The notes under the pieces are model-generated. The model did no database searches. It was not told where the DNA came from and saw only the letters and a list, made by a program, of their open reading frames with translations. Positions 55,285 through 63,914 of a stretch of 64,000 nucleotides of DNA are shown here, piece after piece (the stretch's first letter is position 1; each line of letters begins with the position of its first letter). The stretch is from assembly GCA_029263175.1 (NCBI GenBank), contig JAJCXZ010000026.1, positions 124,001 to 188,000 of the forward strand. The letters run 5' to 3'. Both the position numbers and the translations under genes were made by a program. This DNA is from Acidimicrobiales bacterium. GTDB taxonomy: Bacteria; Actinomycetota; Acidimicrobiia; Acidimicrobiales; Aldehydirespiratoraceae.

Positions 55285-56825
55285 GATGATGCCCCCATCA
55301 GTACGGCAGTTGCGAACAGAACGGCAACGAGTGCTATTGCTTCGACAGTGATGACCCGCTGGAACCGTTGTGCGAGGACCGGGCTGGCCGGCGCTCGATG
55401 CAGAAGAGGTATCAGAACCTTGTGGTTGTAGCCGCCCGCGCCCGCGGCGAGCGCGACCAGGGCCGACTTGACGACCAGCGTGCGGCCCCACTCCGTGGTC
55501 CAGAGCTCGGATGGCGAGTCGAGGATGACCACAGCAAGCACCATGCCCGCAACACCAACTACCACCAGAGCAAGTGTCGCCACCACCGAGAACCGTACGG
55601 CCAGTTGGAGTGCTCTCAGTTCGCGGCCCTGGCGGTGTCGACGCCACAACACAGCAACGAGCATGAATACCCCGCCGGCCCATACGGCTCCGCCGGCCAC
55701 ATGGACCACGTCGACTATCGCGGTGGGAAGCCGAGGCCCTTTGGTGACCGCATGGCCATCAAAAGAGTGAGCGACTATTAGGGCGAGTGCGCCAAGAACC
55801 GCTCCGATGGAATCGGTGGTCGGAAGCCATGCCTGGTCTCCCTGATGAACATAGGGCTCCGCGGAACCGGCGCTCGGGTGGTTGTCGAGGCGCTGGCCCT
55901 CATCGGGAAGCGCCCGTTGCGTTGGACCAGCGCCGACACCGACAAGCTCTCTGATGGCAAGAACTGGATCGCGCGCATTCTCGGCGTGCGTGATCTCGGT
56001 TCGGGCACCGGAAGTAAGTGCGATCCCGCCGGCGATCCGTAGCGCGACTGCGACTCCGAACGACGAAGCGACCACCGTTCCGATGACAGACGGCGTCAAG
56101 ACGCCCATCCATCCGCCGCCTTCGACTGCGATTTGTGCAACGAGCTCGATCAGTGCGCCGAGGACTGCGAGTAGGCCTGCTCGCCGGACCCAGTGAAGGA
56201 CATGGTAGACGTCGCGTCGATCGCCTCGTAGGACCACTGCGGCAAAGACGAGCGCGCCCACACCTCCAAGGGTCCCCAACAGCACCACAGCCCGGGCGGC
56301 GGCACCCAGGCGTCGAGGCGTAGCGGTTGGGTCGCTGCTGGTGTCGAGGAAGGAGGCGAGATCGGTCGCTGGCGCGGCGCTGATCGCCGTCGCCTCGACG
56401 GACTCGGGCGTCGCGGGGAGAGACTCGGTTGCCTCCAGAATCGGAGGCATCGAGGCCTCGACGGTGAAGCTGAAGCTTCCATCGATTGGGTGAGCGTCGG
56501 GGGCCTTGACCATCCAACGCACGCCGACAACGCCGCCAGCGAGGGGGTCATTGAACCGAAGCACCCACGTGAGTCCGTCGGTCGTGACGGCCTCGGTCGG
56601 TTGTATGAGTTGGCCTTGGGGATCGAGGATCTGGAAGCCGTCCCCAGTTGGTTCGGCTTGGCCGCCAAAGACCAATGCAATCTCGGTGACCGGCTCGGTC
56701 AGCGTGGCGCCGTCGGCGGGATCCGACGACTCGAAACCGGTGTGCGCCGACGACGGACTCGCGCCGAGGACCAATGTGACAAGCACAGCGAGCACCAGGG
56801 CGACACCGTGACGGGAGTATCTCAT
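55281..56825 (-). CDS. CopC-CopD fusion copper resistance protein
   Basis: 514 aa from the ATG at 56825. Signal peptide ending ...GASPSSA then HTGFESSDPADGATLTEPV, so the mature N-terminal His can bind Cu(II) as in CopC; DAHPIDGSFSF gives the other ligands. After a linker (~130-175) come about eight membrane segments of CopD type (HVAGGAVWAGGVFMLVAVLW, WTTEWGRTLVVKSALVALAA). It binds or imports copper. Operator 67 bp upstream; first gene of the unit with cytochrome c. Confidence 0.9.
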   Translation of the reverse strand: MRYSRHGVALVLAVLVTLVLGASPSSAHTGFESSDPADGATLTEPVTEIALVFGGQAEPTGDGFQILDPQGQLIQPTEAVTTDGLTWVLRFNDPLAGGVVGVRWMVKAPDAHPIDGSFSFTVEASMPPILEATESLPATPESVEATAISAAPATDLASFLDTSSDPTATPRRLGAAARAVVLLGTLGGVGALVFAAVVLRGDRRDVYHVLHWVRRAGLLAVLGALIELVAQIAVEGGGWMGVLTPSVIGTVVASSFGVAVALRIAGGIALTSGARTEITHAENARDPVLAIRELVGVGAGPTQRALPDEGQRLDNHPSAGSAEPYVHQGDQAWLPTTDSIGAVLGALALIVAHSFDGHAVTKGPRLPTAIVDVVHVAGGAVWAGGVFMLVAVLWRRHRQGRELRALQLAVRFSVVATLALVVVGVAGMVLAVVILDSPSELWTTEWGRTLVVKSALVALAAGAGGYNHKVLIPLLHRAPASPVLAQRFQRVITVEAIALVAVLFATAVLMGASS

Positions 56826-56891
56826 TTGTAGGCCGAGCACCTTCGGTCGTGATTGTTCGGAGGCACTCCGCCCCAGCTGGATTGCGACAGG

Positions 56892-56910
56892 ATACGACAG
56901 ACTGTCGTAT
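56892..56910. promoter_or_regulatory. BlaI-type operator 3
   Basis: ATACGACA-GAC-TGTCGTAT, perfect 8-3-8 inverted repeat, before the CopC-CopD/cytochrome unit. Confidence 0.75.
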
Positions 56911-56972
56911 TTGTGGTGTCGCCCAGAAACCGTTGCGTTGCCCCGGTCATCGGCTGCCGCCGCCGGCTCGTC

Positions 56973-57854
56973 TTATAGGTTGCAGACGTGGTCCACGAGG
57001 TCGACAAGATGGTGTGCTTGGACCGAGCTTGACGCGACGACGGCCAGCGCCGTTGCGATGCTCCCGATGGCCGCCATCGCGCGAAGGCCTCCCGCACGGG
57101 GGGGCCCGACGAGGGCGTCGATTCGTGCCGGGACACTGCCGCCCCCAAATGCGCCGACCGTCTTGCTGTAGGCGTGTCCGCTGAGCGCCGCCCGCGCAAT
57201 TGTCTGCGCCACCAGCTGGCGGTCGCCGCCCATGATGTGAGCAGCATCCTCATCTGCGGAACGCTCGGTCGCCAGTCGGATCTGTTCGACCAAGGAGCGC
57301 AGCGGCGGCACGATTGCGAGGGCCAGTTCAGCTGCGAGGAGATATCGATGATGCTTGTGGTGAAGGTGTGCCCGTTCATGCGCGAGCACCACTTGACGGT
57401 GCTTCGGGGACAGCGAGTCAAGAAGACCACGAGACACAACGACGCAGCCGGGATTGCCGGGCGCGGCGTAGGCGATCGGCTCGCTGGTCTCGAGGACCGA
57501 GAGATGCCGGCCTGCAGTCCCCTCGACCGCCCAGCGCCGACGACGCAGGACACGGCGAATGCGCCTCGCCACCACCACCGCAGCGACGATCGCGATAAGA
57601 CCCTCGAGAAGGCCGACTTGATGGTGAAGCGGTACGACCGGACACCATTCGATCAGCGACAGCACCAGTGCTGATCGTGCCGCCAGCCCGAGCACGGCGG
57701 ACGCCACGACCAATGACACGGTGGCGGCGACGCAAGCTGCCATTCCAGTCAGGACCGACAAGGCCACCGAAGGCCGAAGCGGCCACCGCACCAAGCCCGC
57801 CAAGATCCCGAACCCGACCGCGAGGAGCGCTGGAGCTACGAGAGCGACAGACAT
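56973..57854 (-). CDS. M56-family membrane metallopeptidase (BlaR1/MecR1-like)
   Basis: 293 aa from the ATG at 57854, one base after the blaI stop. About four membrane segments. Zinc motif HERAH in VVLAHERAHLHHKHHRYLL near residue 160, with EQIRLATERSADEDAAHIMG giving the third ligand. It lacks the penicillin-binding sensor domain of BlaR1, so the signal is something else. It presumably inactivates the BlaI repressor. Confidence 0.88.
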   Translation of the reverse strand: MSVALVAPALLAVGFGILAGLVRWPLRPSVALSVLTGMAACVAATVSLVVASAVLGLAARSALVLSLIEWCPVVPLHHQVGLLEGLIAIVAAVVVARRIRRVLRRRRWAVEGTAGRHLSVLETSEPIAYAAPGNPGCVVVSRGLLDSLSPKHRQVVLAHERAHLHHKHHRYLLAAELALAIVPPLRSLVEQIRLATERSADEDAAHIMGGDRQLVAQTIARAALSGHAYSKTVGAFGGGSVPARIDALVGPPRAGGLRAMAAIGSIATALAVVASSSVQAHHLVDLVDHVCNL

Positions 57855-57855
57855 G

Positions 57856-58212
57856 TCAGTCGTCCTCACCAACCAGTTCGCGCAACTTGGCGAGATCCTT
57901 TGAGTTCAACGAGTCGACGAAGGTGCTGAGCACCGCCGCTCGGTCGGCGGCCGAGGAGAGACTCGTCGCCATCGCGTCAGCTCGGTGTTCGGCTTCTGAA
58001 TGCACAGGCGAGTAGACGAACGAGCGACCTTTCCGCGATCGTTCCACTCGACCCTTGTCAGCGAGCCGGGTCAGCACGGTGGTCAGCGTCGTATAGGCGA
58101 GCTCGGGAGCAACCCCCTGGTGGACCTCGCCGGGAGACGCCGGTGCGCCGATGGCCCACAGGTACCCCATCACGTTTTCTTCCAACGCACCCATCGGACG
58201 TCTTGCGGTCAT
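57856..58212 (-). CDS. BlaI/MecI/CopY-family repressor
   Basis: 118 aa. Winged helix: MGALEENVMGYLWAIGAPAS, AYTTLTTVLTRLADKGRVER, KGRSFVYSP; the C-terminal helices form the dimer. No CxC copper site as in CopY, so it probably responds through the neighbouring M56 protease. Its likely sites are the six TACGACA-N3-TGTCGTA palindromes of the island. Confidence 0.9.
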   Translation of the reverse strand: MTARRPMGALEENVMGYLWAIGAPASPGEVHQGVAPELAYTTLTTVLTRLADKGRVERSRKGRSFVYSPVHSEAEHRADAMATSLSSAADRAAVLSTFVDSLNSKDLAKLRELVGEDD

Positions 58213-58275
58213 GCGTGTCTCCGGTCGCGGACTGGCCGTCCCAGAGTAGTGGCGGGGACCGTGATCGATGCGCGG

Positions 58276-58488
58276 CTAGCCGGAAGTCCTTGCCGTCTCG
58301 TCGTGGTGGCGAGAGCGACCGACCACAGTCATGAAGGCAAGGCACCCGACGACAACGGCAATGGCAACCCCGGCTACCACTGCAGTCGAACTGAACGCGA
58401 TCAGTCCGAGTGCGAGTGCCATCGAAAGGCCACAACACGCCGCCATCGCGACGACAGCGGCGATCTTTCCTCGTGCGTTCTCAAACAT
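58276..58488 (-). CDS. Small membrane protein with Cys-Cys motif
   Basis: 70 aa. Two membrane segments; AAVVAMAACCGLSMALALGL carries a vicinal Cys pair within the membrane, as in small MerF/MerC-like metal-ion proteins (shape only). His-rich tail GRSRHHDE. It lies under an operator and ahead of blaI and the M56 gene, so probably first in that operon. Confidence 0.7.
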   Translation of the reverse strand: MFENARGKIAAVVAMAACCGLSMALALGLIAFSSTAVVAGVAIAVVVGCLAFMTVVGRSRHHDETARTSG

Positions 58489-58555
58489 TGCTACAGCTCC
58501 CGGCAAGTAGTGCTCCTCTACCGAATCGGCACTATTGATGCGGGGGTTAAGCGAT

Positions 58556-58576
58556 ACTACGACAAGCTGTCGTAGT
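58556..58576. promoter_or_regulatory. BlaI-type operator 4 (longest)
   Basis: ACTACGACA and TGTCGTAGT flank AGC: a 9-3-9 perfect inverted repeat. It lies between the small-protein/blaI/M56 operon and the divergent lipoprotein operon, and so could control both, including autoregulation of blaI. Confidence 0.8.
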
Positions 58577-58755
58577 GTTTGACTCCTGACCAATACTGCG
58601 CAACCCGTCGGCGGTCCTCGGAGAGCTGTTCTCCTTGACCTTCCACCCGACAGCAACCTCTACCGTCAACATATGTCATCGATTTCGTCTCCAACAATGG
58701 AGTCTCAAAGCCATTTGCCAGCATTGCTGGCGCAACGCTCGCAGGACCCCGAGCA

Positions 58756-59643
58756 ATGAGATCCGATCACATCTCGCTCCCCGTCCGTCACCTTCTGGCC
58801 GTTACGTTCGTTGTGGCCGCGGTGGCAGCGGCCTGCGGATCCGGCGAGTCCGAGTTGGTCGCCGGCCGCGGTGATCTCGGCCATATCCACGATCTCGTCG
58901 TCACCGACGCTGGCGTCTTGTTGGTCGCGAGTCATACCGGCCTCTATCGAATCGATGATCTTGATCGAGCTGTACTTGTCGGGGACGAGCATCACGATCT
59001 GATGGCGATGATCGACACTGATGAGGGCGACCTCCTTGCCAGCGGACACCCCGACCTGCGCCTTGAGGACTATCGAGTCGACGATCATCCGGCGTTTCTT
59101 GGACTCGCGACCAGCACAGACGGCGGTACCAGCTGGGCCGAGATCGATCTGCTTGGTGCTGCTGATTTTCACGCCCTCGTCTTGGTCGGCGACAACCTGT
59201 ATGCCGCCGAGACGACCGGCAAAATCTGGCATCGAGGCGGTGATGGCGCGTGGGCCGAGCTGGGTGACGTAGAGGCCCGCGACCTCGCGATAGATCCCTT
59301 CAACACCCAACACCAGATTGCACCCAGCTATCTCGGCAAAGTGTGGGCCAGCGTTGATGGCGCCGCAACCTGGGAGACCCTCGAAGACGCACCAACGCTC
59401 GTTGAGATCGAGTGGACAGAGAGTCGAGAGATCCTTGGGATCAGCGAGGCCGGCACAATCTGGACCACCGAATCGATCGGCTCCCGCTGGGATGAAATCG
59501 CCCGCGGGCCAAGCGATGTGGAGACATTCCACATAGACGAGTCCGGTACATGGTGGGTCACTGTGCACGGCGGAGGGATCTCCCAAAGCCTGGATCAAGG
59601 CAACAGCTGGACCGACGTCTACCGCCCTCCCGACAATCGATGA
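58756..59643 (+). CDS. Beta-propeller lipoprotein (sortilin/BNR-like)
   Basis: 295 aa. Lipobox VVAAVAAACGSGE. Repeats such as GLATSTDGGTSWAEIDLLG and GGGISQSLDQGNSWTDVY are BNR/Asp-box blades. His-rich at LGHIHDLVV and EHHDLMAM. Ligand unknown. Start of a three-gene set coupled by ATGA overlaps. Confidence 0.82.
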   Translation: MRSDHISLPVRHLLAVTFVVAAVAAACGSGESELVAGRGDLGHIHDLVVTDAGVLLVASHTGLYRIDDLDRAVLVGDEHHDLMAMIDTDEGDLLASGHPDLRLEDYRVDDHPAFLGLATSTDGGTSWAEIDLLGAADFHALVLVGDNLYAAETTGKIWHRGGDGAWAELGDVEARDLAIDPFNTQHQIAPSYLGKVWASVDGAATWETLEDAPTLVEIEWTESREILGISEAGTIWTTESIGSRWDEIARGPSDVETFHIDESGTWWVTVHGGGISQSLDQGNSWTDVYRPPDNR

Positions 59644-60578
59644 GGGCGCGGCGGTTGGGCGCCATCTCGGCCGCCACCTACGCCGCCTGGTGGAGTTGGC
59701 GAAACCACTCCTCCCCGGCAGCACAGAGCTGGTGGCCCACTTCGATCGCGCGTCGCCGGGCGGGCCGGCTCTCGGTGCGCGACGGCGGCGCTCACGACGA
59801 CACTGTCGTCGTCTTGATGCACGGCCTGGTCGCCACCGGCGACATCTTTGGTGGCGTGTTCGATCAGCTCGCCGCCAGGAACAGGATGGTTGTGCCCGAC
59901 CTGTTGGGATTCGGCCGCTCTGTCGATGAGTCGAGGCAGCGGTTTGATCCCGAAGACCACCTCGACGCGCTCGATGAGATGCTCGAGACGCTCGCCCTCA
60001 GCGACCGTCCACTGGTGATCGGTGCCCACTCCATGGGCAGCGCCCTGGCGTTGCTGTGGGCACAACGACACCCGTCACGCATCCAGCGAGTGATTTGCTG
60101 GGGAGCTCCGATCTATGCCGACGCACACGCGCTGAATCTCCAGATGATGACCGGCGGGCCGCTACTGGGAATGCTTGTCGCCGACAATGCCGCCGCCAGA
60201 GCCGCATGCCGGTTCAACTGCCGCCACCGAACCTTGTCAGGATGGATCGCAGCCGCCGCCAGGCCCGAGCTGCCCGTGTCTGTGGCGCGCGCCGCGTCGC
60301 TGCACACGTGGCCGGCGTATCGCGACGCGCTGGGCTTTGTAGCCGACTCCGACTGGAAGTCGCTGATAGCCGAGACGATCGCCGCTGGCACCGCGGTCGA
60401 GCTGATCTGGGGCGAACATGATCAGATCGGCGATCGGTGCCTCGCGACGACCTTCAACCCGACCTCGCTAGAGATCGTGCCAGGCGCCGCGCATCACCTC
60501 CCACTCACACATGGCCGCCTGTGTGTTGAACAGCTCACATCTGTAAGTACGCCGGACACGGCTTCCGCACGGCCATGA
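59640..60578 (+). CDS. Alpha/beta hydrolase
   Basis: 312 aa, ATGA overlap with the preceding gene. Nucleophile elbow GAHSMGSA (Ser) near residue 133, oxyanion part LMHGLVATGD, Asp in IWGEHDQIG, His in GAAHHLPLTHG: a complete triad. Substrate unknown; it may be an esterase or peptidase-like hydrolase. Confidence 0.88.
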   Translation: MRARRLGAISAATYAAWWSWRNHSSPAAQSWWPTSIARRRAGRLSVRDGGAHDDTVVVLMHGLVATGDIFGGVFDQLAARNRMVVPDLLGFGRSVDESRQRFDPEDHLDALDEMLETLALSDRPLVIGAHSMGSALALLWAQRHPSRIQRVICWGAPIYADAHALNLQMMTGGPLLGMLVADNAAARAACRFNCRHRTLSGWIAAAARPELPVSVARAASLHTWPAYRDALGFVADSDWKSLIAETIAAGTAVELIWGEHDQIGDRCLATTFNPTSLEIVPGAAHHLPLTHGRLCVEQLTSVSTPDTASARP

Positions 60579-62178
60579 CCCGTCGCAACCAGCCCGGGAA
60601 GAGGCGGAAACGCTGGATTCGAATCACCGCCTTCGGAGTCCTCGCTGTCATACCGGCAAGTGTTGTTGCGTCGCTCGTTCTTCGGGAAGGAGGCACCGCT
60701 GCACCCGGGGCTCTCATCGAACCGGCGTTCACGCGCCCCTCTACATCCCGCCCGCTCAACTGTCGTTGGCTACACACCTTTGGGGTCTGGCCGAGGTTGA
60801 ACTCGGCACCGAGGATCCACTCTCCGGTGGAGCTTCGCTCGCCGACCTCGATAGCGACGGCGACCTCGACCTCGTCGTCAGCAACGGCGGCGCACAGGTT
60901 CTCCTCTGGCACGACCACCAATTCGGTACGCCTCGGGATCTCGGCGTCGACGACGCAGTGTCGACAACAATCGGCGACGTCGACCTTGATGGCTGGCCCG
61001 ACATCCTTATGGCCCGCGGTGGGGACCAGGACCGAATCGTGTGGGGTGGCGATTGGCTGCAGGATCGCAGCCCAGTCGGCTACAAGACCACCGATCTCGA
61101 CGGAGGCAACCCGTCGGCCATTCTCCTGGCCGTCGAACTCGACAACGACGCCAGACCGGAACTCATCCGACTCGGCAGGGGAGGGCGAACAGGGACCGCC
61201 GATGTCATCTGGCAAGCCAACGCCGACTCTGAAACGTTCACATCGACAAAATTGCCGAACTCGGTGCGCTTCTCGCTCGCCGCTGCGATCGCTGATGTCG
61301 ATCGTGATGGTCTCATAGACCTATGGGTGACACGCGATGTGGGCTGGGAACGTGGCGGCGACTCGCTCTACTCACGTCTTGGCGAACCTGACGGAGAATG
61401 GAATGACATCTCTGCAGAGTTCGGCACCCGACTCGAGATCGACGGCATGGGAGTCGTATTGGCGGATCTTGACGGCGACCGCGATCTGGACGCCTATGTT
61501 TCCGACATCGGCCAAAACGAGATCCTCGAGGCCACCAGGGACGGGTACACCGAGATGACGGGAACCGGCGCGGGACGCATTCGACCACCGGGCGAGCCCA
61601 ACGAGACCGTGTCGAGTTCGTGGGCCTCCGGTGCAGTCGACATCAACCTCGACGGTCGTCTCGACCTCGCCGTCGTTGGAGGTGGCTTTCCCAACAACAC
61701 AGTGCGAAACAAGATCCCGGGCACGACCATCATCGACGCAGAACCGCCGGCGCTGCTCCTAGGAATCGGAGAAGGGCGCTTCGTCGATGGCTGGAGCGAG
61801 ACCGGACTCGACCTCGCAGTGACTGGTCGCGCGCTCGCGCTCGGTGACGTCGACAGCGATGGTGACACCGACGCGGTCATCGTGACGCACAACGGGCGGG
61901 TCGAAGCCCTCCGCAACGACTCAACAGCACCCTCCCTCACCGTCGACGTCAATTCGCAATGCGGAGCGGGCGTTGAGATCACGATCGAGAGCGCGTTCGG
62001 GTCCTTCACTTCCGTTGTGCCCCAGCTCAGCTATGGCGGAGTACACGCCCGCCAACTCGCCGTGGGCGTGGGGCCTGGGCCGGTCACCGTGTCGGCGACT
62101 CGCGGGCCGACACTGATCGATGAACGCACGATTTCTGCCACCGGTGACCGCAGCCGCATCGAGATCGATTGTGACTAG
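60575..62178 (+). pseudogene. FG-GAP/VCBS-repeat protein, frameshifted near its N-terminus
   Basis: The ATG at 60575 overlaps the hydrolase stop (ATGA) and encodes a basic start and membrane anchor (RITAFGVLAVIPASVVASLV). The frame then changes between about 60715 and 60740: APGALIEPAFT in the first frame, HAPLYIPPAQLSLATHLWG in the second, which runs on to 62178. The second part has FG-GAP Ca-binding repeats (LADLDSDGDLDLVV, IGDVDLDGWPDIL, LADLDGDRDLDAYV, LGDVDSDGDTDAVI). Without the shift it would be ~535 aa, an anchored propeller. It may be a real mutation, a programmed shift or a sequencing error. Confidence 0.7.
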
Positions 62179-62185
62179 GCCTCAC

Positions 62186-62542
62186 TCAGTTTGGATCTCG
62201 CTGATGGGTTTCACGGCCGTTTCGTGCCCGATGCAGTGCAATCCCCAGTGCGATCGCCCACGTCACCAACATGAGCGAGCCGGTAAGCAACGCCAGAAGC
62301 CCCGGTCGGTCTCGCGGCTCCTCGACCTGCGCTTGTGCCACCGAAGGGTCAATCAAGACCATCGACCACACGGTGGCGGCCACAAGCAGGCGTGCACTCA
62401 GGCGAAACGCCCTTTGGGCAGCCGTCAACGCGGCGAAACGCCACCGATAACCCCAGGATCGAGCCAAGAGGGTCTCCAACAGCATGGATCTGGACAACGG
62501 TGGCCTCCACCTGGGCCCATCACCGGTTCGAGATCGACCCAT
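62186..62542 (-). CDS. Small membrane protein under an operator
   Basis: 118 aa. Two membrane segments (FRLSARLLVAATVWSMVLID and GLLALLTGSLMLVTWAIALG). The ATG at 62542 abuts an operator half site, so leaderless expression is possible; an ATG at 62485 is the alternative start. No family recognised. Convergent with the VCBS gene. Confidence 0.6.
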   Translation of the reverse strand: MGRSRTGDGPRWRPPLSRSMLLETLLARSWGYRWRFAALTAAQRAFRLSARLLVAATVWSMVLIDPSVAQAQVEEPRDRPGLLALLTGSLMLVTWAIALGIALHRARNGRETHQRDPN

Positions 62543-62543
62543 C

Positions 62544-62560
62544 TACGACAGAGCGTAGTA
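62544..62560. promoter_or_regulatory. BlaI-type operator 5 (imperfect)
   Basis: TACGACA-GAG-CGTAGTA: left half perfect, right half 5 of 7. Directly before the 118-aa membrane protein gene. Confidence 0.5.
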
Positions 62561-62565
62561 CTTGC

Positions 62566-63273
62566 CTAGTGTGGCCGAACGGTGCGACGTTTCGCGGCCC
62601 CGGCGACCACAACGGCTAGCGCTGCGGCAAAGACGACAACGAGCGACGTGAGGTGCTGGCGCGTGAGGCCGTCACCCACATGCGGGAGCCAGATCGAACC
62701 GATCGCTCGCACGCTCGCAACCGTGGCCGTGGCGACCGCCACAACAGATGCGGACGAGCGACCTCGGACCGCAAGGGCATGCACACCAACCGCCGCCGCG
62801 GCGATGGCGACAGCCATGAACCAGCCGATTGGGAGCATGGTGGTCGAGATGCCAGGGGGACGTAGCCCGATCCGGCTCGCAGGGCCGAAACAGCCATCGC
62901 GGAATACGCAGGTGGCTTCGAAACCGGCATAGCCGACCATCGCGAGCGGAACAAGATCGAAGACTCGACGCCCGACCGATACCGACGCCAATCGGGCGGA
63001 CACGGCTGCGGCAGCCAGCGCCGCCGCGACGCCGGGCCAGAACTCCACGCCACTCCTGATGATCAACATGTCCGAGACGCTCCCGATCGAGTTCGGATCA
63101 TCGAGCAGAAGGGTTGTGATTCGCCCCACCCCAAGCCCGGCGAGGGCGGGGCCGAGGGCGACGTCGAGAAAGGAGACCGGTTCATCGCGCCCGGCGATGC
63201 GCCACCGGGTCGACAGGGCGGCAGGGATCGCGAACGCGACGATCACGCTTACCAGCAGTCCGTAGTCGATCAT
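62566..63273 (-). CDS. Lgt-like (prolipoprotein diacylglyceryl transferase family) membrane protein
   Basis: 235 aa, six or seven membrane segments. MLIIRSGVEFWPGVAAALAA and GYAGFEATCVFRDGCFGPAS resemble the Lgt regions around its conserved His/Gly and GCFxNGCCxG segments, but the invariant Arg region is not clear. It may be a diverged Lgt with another role. ATGA overlap with the TlpA gene upstream. Confidence 0.65.
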   Translation of the reverse strand: MIDYGLLVSVIVAFAIPAALSTRWRIAGRDEPVSFLDVALGPALAGLGVGRITTLLLDDPNSIGSVSDMLIIRSGVEFWPGVAAALAAAAVSARLASVSVGRRVFDLVPLAMVGYAGFEATCVFRDGCFGPASRIGLRPPGISTTMLPIGWFMAVAIAAAAVGVHALAVRGRSSASVVAVATATVASVRAIGSIWLPHVGDGLTRQHLTSLVVVFAAALAVVVAGAAKRRTVRPH

Positions 63274-63830
63274 CTGAGGACATCTTCGATCAGCCCGGCC
63301 AGGCGCACTTCGGAAATGCCACCGTTTACCCGGGCCGTCATCGTTCCAGAGGCGTCGAACACATAGGTCGTAGGAAAAGCGCTGAGGCCGAGAGCAACAC
63401 GGATCTCACCTGTTGTGTCGAATACGTTCGGGTAGTCCAAGCCGAGGTCGTCGAGGAATTGTTGCGCTTCGCGCGGGTCGTCATTGGACGCAACGCCGAG
63501 GAGTACGACCTCACCGGAGTAGGTGTCAGCAGCGCTCTGCAGCAGCGGCATCTCGGTTCTGCACGGCGCACACCACGATGCCCAGATGTTCACCACCACC
63601 GGCCGGCCCCTCTGCCCTACCAGGATCCCCTCGAACTCCGATAGGGACACCTCGGAGATTCGGCCCCGCGCTGGCAGCTCTTGGGCCTCACCGCTCGCCG
63701 AGAAGTCCGGGAGGTCCGGCTCGTCGAGCGCGACCCATCCCACCCCCGCCACCGCCGCGACGATCCCCGGCGGTGACCAGAAGCCGTCGCAGGCTCGAGC
63801 TTCCAAGTCCCGGGGTCGGCGTCTGCTCAT
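63270..63830 (-). CDS. TlpA/ResA-like thioredoxin, membrane-anchored
   Basis: 186 aa. N-terminal membrane helix (GIVAAVAGVGWVAL). Redox motif WASWCAPCRTEMP near residue 87 and cis-Pro in LSAFPTTYVFD. Acts outside the membrane to reduce disulfides, often for cytochrome c haem attachment, which fits the cytochrome c in this island and the divergent CcdA. Confidence 0.92.
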   Translation of the reverse strand: MSRRRPRDLEARACDGFWSPPGIVAAVAGVGWVALDEPDLPDFSASGEAQELPARGRISEVSLSEFEGILVGQRGRPVVVNIWASWCAPCRTEMPLLQSAADTYSGEVVLLGVASNDDPREAQQFLDDLGLDYPNVFDTTGEIRVALGLSAFPTTYVFDASGTMTARVNGGISEVRLAGLIEDVLR

Positions 63831-63870
63831 CCTTCGAGCTTGAACGATTGCCGCTTCCTGCAGTCATAAG

Positions 63871-63887
63871 TACGACAGTCTGTCGTA
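63871..63887. promoter_or_regulatory. BlaI-type operator 6
   Basis: TACGACA-GTC-TGTCGTA, perfect 7-3-7 inverted repeat between the divergent tlpA-like and ccdA-like genes, so it may control both. Confidence 0.75.
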
Positions 63888-63914
63888 GGATCTGGCGATG
63901 GGGAGGTCACCTCG

